A stretch of DNA of 64,000 nucleotides, taken from NCBI RefSeq assembly GCF_048544455.1, contig NC_133536.1, positions 194,559,325 through 194,623,324 of the forward strand, in the 5' to 3' direction. Within the stretch, counting starts at the first letter, position 1, and each line of letters begins with the position of its first letter. Shown piece after piece: positions 60,085 to 64,000 of this stretch. A program made the position numbers and the translations under genes. The DNA is from Silene latifolia. Lineage: Eukaryota > Streptophyta > Magnoliopsida > Caryophyllales > Caryophyllaceae. Below the pieces are notes generated by a model, which saw nothing but the letters and a program-made list of their open reading frames with translations, did no database searches and was not told where the DNA came from.

Positions 60085-61850
60085 CAAGCTTTGGAGGCTC
60101 CTACCCTCTTAAGGTTTGTCTACTTCTTCCTTTGTTTTATTTATTTTTACCTTGATCATAGTTGGAGAGTCCTAGCAACATAGAGGACTAACACCTTGGC
60201 CACATTGAGGTGTTCTTTTATTGTTCCAGTTTTGAAAATCCAAAATGACAATTTAGGTTCATGCATTGCATCTTGTGTGCATGAACTATCCCATAATTCA
60301 AGACATTAGAAATAATGTCTATCTCGGTTTGGAGAAGTACATGCATACGCAACGGGGGTAATCTAAATTACGCTCTCCGTCATAAACAAAAACCCATGCA
60401 TCATGTAGTGTAGATTAGTATAGCTTGCATTTAGTATAGAATTCATGCATCATACTTGCATAATTTCCTATCATTTTGGCCATTGAGGACAATGCCCATA
60501 TTAGTGTGGGGATGGGAAATTCTAACTTAACTTTCATTCAAAAACCCAAAAAAAATCAAAAAAATTTCGAAAAATCAAAAAAATTGAAAAATTTGAAAAT
60601 ACAAAAACAAGTTCATTTCCTTTGTAGTGTAGACTTGTATATATTATTGTATATATTGTGTTTGTTTTATCCTTGTTCACATTGATCGACTACGCTACAT
60701 CCGAGACATGAGGATATTTAAGACCGCACGATATGATCTTTCCAATCTCCTTTTTCCTCTTTATGTTAATGACTATGTGGCTTTATTTTGATTGATGCGG
60801 TATAACAATGTGAATTTAGGACTTGCATTTAGCTTATATGGCATATTAGTTGGTAGAATCATTTGCATTATGATGTTTATATGTTAGTTGCATCATGGTA
60901 TGTAGTTGCATGTTAGAAAATTTTGCGAAACCGTCTACTTGGGAAGCTCGACAAGTATATATAGGCCCTAGTAGATGCTTTTTCCTCTTAAAACTTTACT
61001 TATTAGAATACTTGTAAAACACCCTAGGATGTGTCATGCTAGTATCCTTTGACCCATGGATTAAGGCCTAGTCAAGAGTACCTTGTGGTGTGATAACTCC
61101 TTGGCTACCGTTTATTCCAAGGTGACCCTTGAAACCATGCATGCATCCATCATCCATGTTCTACCACATTTTTGTCATCAAAGGGAATGGGCACAAAAAG
61201 AAATTGATTTGAGTTCAATGAAATGAAAAGTGAAAGAAAGTTTGCAAAATGCATCAAATGAAAAGAGGAGCAAAAATAGACTCCTAATGCTTCAAATATA
61301 AGGCATCCTCACTACATATGGATGACTTTGAAAAAGTTCAAAAAGAAATGCAAAAAGTTGAAAAGTTGTCAAGTGTTGAAAACCCAAAAATCAAAAGAAA
61401 TGGCAAGAAAGTGTTCTCAAATGTCAAATGCCACAAGAAATTGGGGGGAAAACAAAAACAAAAGCAAACTCCCAAAATGAAACTCAAATATCTATTGATC
61501 CCTTTATCCATCGTATCCATTTTTGTGCATGGTAGAGAGGGGACGACCCTTCTTCTTGTCTAGACAAGAGGGGGAATTCCGCGATCCTCCAGTGTTTCTA
61601 ACGCCATAGGGCGTCTACTATTGACAAAAGTTATTCTTTTGTAGATGCATCCATTACTTGACTTTGTGTGTTTTAATGTTTGGATGTGTCGCCATTTTGG
61701 CAAGACCCACATTGCCTTGCAAGAAGGCATCCTACCTCATGGTTGTCTTGTTGTGAGTTGAAGAGGCGGAGTGAGACCCGCTAATTGTCTCATATCGGCT
61801 ATGCTATTAGGTTAGTTTAAATAATGGTCTTACTCTTTGTCACCTATTTA
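60085..61850 (+). other. A2 3' untranslated region
   Basis: This AT-rich 1.8 kb has A-rich low-complexity sequence near 60540-60610, a hairpin/G-run module at 60481-60516, and phrases common in Athila 3' regions. The short Lys-rich frame 61318-61563 (81 codons) is A-rich and has no domain. Confidence 0.7.
60481..60516 (+). promoter_or_regulatory. A2 internal GAGGAC hairpin with G-run
   Basis: CATTG-AGGA-CAATG (60481-60494) is a 5-bp stem. It is followed by GTGTGGGGATGGG (60504-60516). It parallels A1 46518-46554 and may be a second plus-strand priming site. Confidence 0.55.
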
Positions 61851-61884
61851 CTCGGGACGAGCAAAGTTTCGGTTTGGGGATATT
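61851..61884 (+). promoter_or_regulatory. A2 polypurine tract with short hairpin
   Basis: CTCG-GGA-CGAG (61851-61861) is only a 4-bp stem. After 23 nt with GGTTTGGGGATA the 3' LTR begins at 61885. Confidence 0.6.
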
Positions 61885-62865
61885 TGATGTGACCATAATT
61901 AGAACATATTTAGTCCCCGAATTAGCCTTGTTCCCATACTTTTTAGTGCATATTTGGGTCATTTATTTTCTTTAGTCCTTTGTTTTGCATATTCTTTGAG
62001 GTTTTGTTTCCTTGGTAGGAAAGGAGTGCAAACCTTGCATTTTCATGGCAAAATAGAGCTAAATTGATTGAATTCAATGACCAAGCATCAAAGAGAAGAC
62101 AAGATTAGAAGGCCTTTATACATACTATAGTAGATGGACAATGATGAGAAAAGATCCTTGCATCCCCGAGGAAATCTTCAAGGATTTTATGAAGAAAAAG
62201 GAAGAAAAGAAGAAAGAAAGTAGTTGTAAGACAATCCGAGCGGATTGTCCACAAGCTGCCCGTCCAGCAAGGGCAATCCGAGCGTCTTCCCCCAGTGGAC
62301 GCCCGTCCAGAAACAGCAGAATCCGCCCGTCCACCACCACAATCCGCTCGTCCAAAACACCCCCAATCCGCCCGTCACGTGCCCTGGACGCTCGGATTGT
62401 GTGTCAGCCATTTCGTCTTCTACAAGTTTCAAGGAAGGATGCGCATATTTTTCTAAGACCAGCAAAAAGGAGACAGAGTCTCCCTTGAGACCGGCGATTC
62501 CTCAAGGACTTATTCGTCATTTAAGCCCTTAGTAAACCCTAATCTTTGTAACTAATCCCCACTATAAATACCCCATTAGGCTAATTAGAAGATCATGTTC
62601 TTCTTAGCAATCTTTAGTGTAGTTGATATCAATCAAATCTCTCTTTAATCTTGTAATCAACATTTAATCAAGTCTTAATACAAGTTTCATTTCCTTAATC
62701 TCTCTCTTGTTCATCTTTCATTTTGGGTAATTGAAGACTATTTGGGTTATTATTGGGAGATTGACAACCTTCCAATCAATCATCAAGTACTTCTATTATT
62801 CTTTGCTTTATTATTTAAATCATTAGTAGGTATAATTCTCTTAATCCCTTTTTAATTATTGTTAA
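61885..62865 (+). repeat. A2 3' LTR, cut by R1
   Basis: It is nearly identical to the first 980 bp of the 5' LTR, including the motif cluster (62230-62399) and TATAAATA (62563-62570). It stops after ATTGTTAA, where R1 starts; the matching place in the 5' LTR is near 54160. Confidence 0.93.
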
Positions 62866-63471
62866 TGATGGGGCATATTCTGCACCGCTGACCAAGTCAA
62901 CATACTGAGCAAGGTCAAAGATGTCCACACCAAGTCAACGACTTATACAGCCTAGCCGATGCAGCCCATCGGCCTGTTAGCCTGGGTCTCGGCGTGACAA
63001 CTAGTCGCCGGGACACATATCCGCGTACTCATATCCAAGACCCCTCGGCGGTGAGTCAACATGGCCCGCCGGCCTGCCATAGGTCCCTCGCCCGAGGGGT
63101 AGATCGGTCTTTCCACCTGCTAGCCACTTGGCCACTTGGCCACTACGTGACAAAAGGTGAAAGCCTATAAATACTCCTCAACCTTCATTGAGGAAAGGAT
63201 CCAAGAAACTGAACCTAAATACACTATTCATCTGGTAATATCTCCCTTATCTCTCTACAACATATCTAGCCAAGTAACACAGCTTAATCCTTTGAGTTTA
63301 CTGACTTGAGCGTCGGAGTGAGTACGCTTGGCACAAAGCCAAGCCCTCAGTTCGTTCATTGTTGCAGGAGAGGCCGGGAGGGACGATAGAGACGCGAGGA
63401 ATCCAACTCAAGACATTATTCTACGAGCCACGGGTGGTAACGATACTTGCTCTGGAATTACACCCGGAACA
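62866..63471 (+). repeat. R1 5' LTR
   Basis: The LTR is 606 bp with TG...CA ends and TATAAATA at 63166-63173. It is richer in GC than the surrounding Athila LTR. Confidence 0.85.
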
Positions 63472-63473
63472 AT

Positions 63474-63491
63474 TGGCGCCGTCTGTGGGGA
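63474..63491 (+). promoter_or_regulatory. R1 primer-binding site (Tat type)
   Basis: TGGCGCCGTCTGTGGGGA starts two bases after the LTR. Confidence 0.9.
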
Positions 63492-63570
63492 AGACACTAG
63501 AAGCTAGTCACATTCATTCCCAAACAAAAAAAAAACAAATCAACAAAAACCCACCCAAAAAGCTAAGAAA

Positions 63571-64000
63571 ATGTCGAAACAACAAGACGCAGTCGTGACC
63601 GACGAAACCGCGTTCTACCAAGATGATGCTTTCAACAACTCTGGAGTCGTGCAGCCCTCCACCGGCGGAGTAATCCAACCAGAGTTCGGAATGCCAATAA
63701 TACCCGACACACCGGTGCCAGCCAACCAGGTCACCATCATGGGACAGGTGGTTGACGTAGCAAAGCTGAAAATGCTCCCCGACCTAATCGGAATACGCCC
63801 GCTCACACATCGTCACGCCGACAAGAGCGGCGGAAACTGTCCAGGAGGCTAGGGCCCAAAACGTGACTCCGAGAAATTTGAACGGGGCACTAGGAGAAGC
63901 CGACCCAGCCAAGACGCCGGGGGAGCCCAAAGTGGGCGCGGTAGACCTAAGTCCTTCCCGCACTCGTGGGAGGACAGCGTCCCCGCCGCACGAACGAGGC
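63571..64000 (+). pseudogene. gag: R1 Gag, N-terminal part, frameshifted
   Basis: ATG 63571 opens MSKQQDAVVTDET and stays open for 93 codons to TAG 63850-63852. From about 63805-63840 onward the neighbouring frame continues with sequence typical of a Tat-type Gag start (TVQEARAQNVTPRNL, VDLSPSRTRGRTASPP) to the window edge. A one- or two-base indel in that interval explains the break. The gag domain and zinc knuckle lie off-window. Confidence 0.72.

Larger units (their letters stand above)
53179..62865 (+). mobile_element. A2: Athila-type element lacking RT and integrase, 3' LTR cut by R1
   Basis: LTRs start TGATGTGACC at 53179 and 61885. The first ends at 54956 and is followed by an Athila primer-binding site. 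The interior (6.9 kb) holds gag, protease, a repeat-rich spacer, an ATHILA ORF-1-like gene and a 3' region with PPT. RT, RNase H and integrase are absent. It inserted in the T6 LTR; only the left TSD (CTACC) is in the window. R1 interrupts the 3' LTR at 62866. Confidence 0.92.
62866..64000 (+). mobile_element. R1: Tat/Retand-like Ty3/gypsy element, 5' end
   Basis: An LTR (62866-63471) is followed by a Tat-type primer-binding site and the start of gag, and the element runs off the right edge. The left TSD would be GTTAA (62861-62865). The LTR start TGATGGGGCATATTCTGC and leader resemble Tat elements such as Retand of Silene (from memory, not searched). Confidence 0.85.

Noticed and set aside
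53435-62532. Arg/Ser/Pro-rich frames at 53435-53826 and 62141-62532
   Set aside because: They are produced by the CpG motif cluster in both A2 LTRs and exist on both strands at once.

Overview
The window is plant nuclear DNA that consists almost entirely of nested retrotransposons. I found no ordinary host gene, rRNA, tRNA, CRISPR array or bacterial-type gene. The evidence is plant-type Ty3/gypsy coding domains, primer-binding sites matching plant tRNA 3' ends (Met-type TGGTATCAGAGC, Athila-type TGGCGCCGTTGC, Tat-type TGGCGCCGTCTG, Ogre-type arginine site), 5-bp target-site duplications (TSDs), and (AAT)n tracts. The mix of Ogre, Athila, Retand-like Tat and long-LTR Tekay-like elements suggests a eudicot with a large genome, possibly Caryophyllales (inference only).

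Layout, with local names. T1 (1-14975, minus) is a Tekay-like element with gag, protease and the start of RT; it is split by T2 (1082-11992, plus), a non-autonomous element with 4-kb LTRs. T1 itself sits in O1 (14976 to about 30100, minus), an Ogre/Tat element with gag, protease and one LTR flanked by internal sequence on both sides. That LTR is split by T3 (19418-27525, minus; TSD GATCT), which has 2.15-kb LTRs and no coding capacity. L1 (about 30138-31028 and 41139-42424, minus) is a broken non-LTR-type reverse transcriptase split by T4 (31029-41133, plus; TSD ACAGC), which keeps only RNase H, integrase and a broken chromodomain. A1 (about 43305-50960, plus) is a degenerate Athila-like element whose 3' LTR holds T5 (48389-50491; TSD TTGAC), an internally deleted relative of T1. 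T6 (about 50966-53178, plus) is the 3' end and LTR of a T3-like element, interrupted by A2 (53179 to beyond 62865, plus), an Athila element with gag, protease and an ATHILA ORF-1-like gene but no RT or integrase. R1 (62866 to the right edge, plus) is a Tat/Retand-like element inserted in A2's 3' LTR.

The coding parts are gag-pol modules of elements now mostly unable to move alone: stops or frameshifts break T1, O1, T4, A1, A2, R1 and L1, while T2, T3 and T5 have no coding capacity and would need proteins from relatives.

The most interesting signal is non-coding. Every 3' internal end visible here carries an inverted repeat just upstream of the polypurine tract (PPT). In five Tekay-like elements the stem is 8-9 bp with compensatory base changes, the loop is 3-4 nt, and the stem lies 18 nt (18-19 in T6) from the LTR. 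Two elements carry a second 'decoy' copy of the module. In addition, four families each carry a private cluster of short CpG-rich inverted repeats in LTRs or leaders, and differences between paired LTRs cluster at CTG/CAG sites in a way that may reflect consensus error at methylated cytosines. I see no sign of a new enzymatic system.
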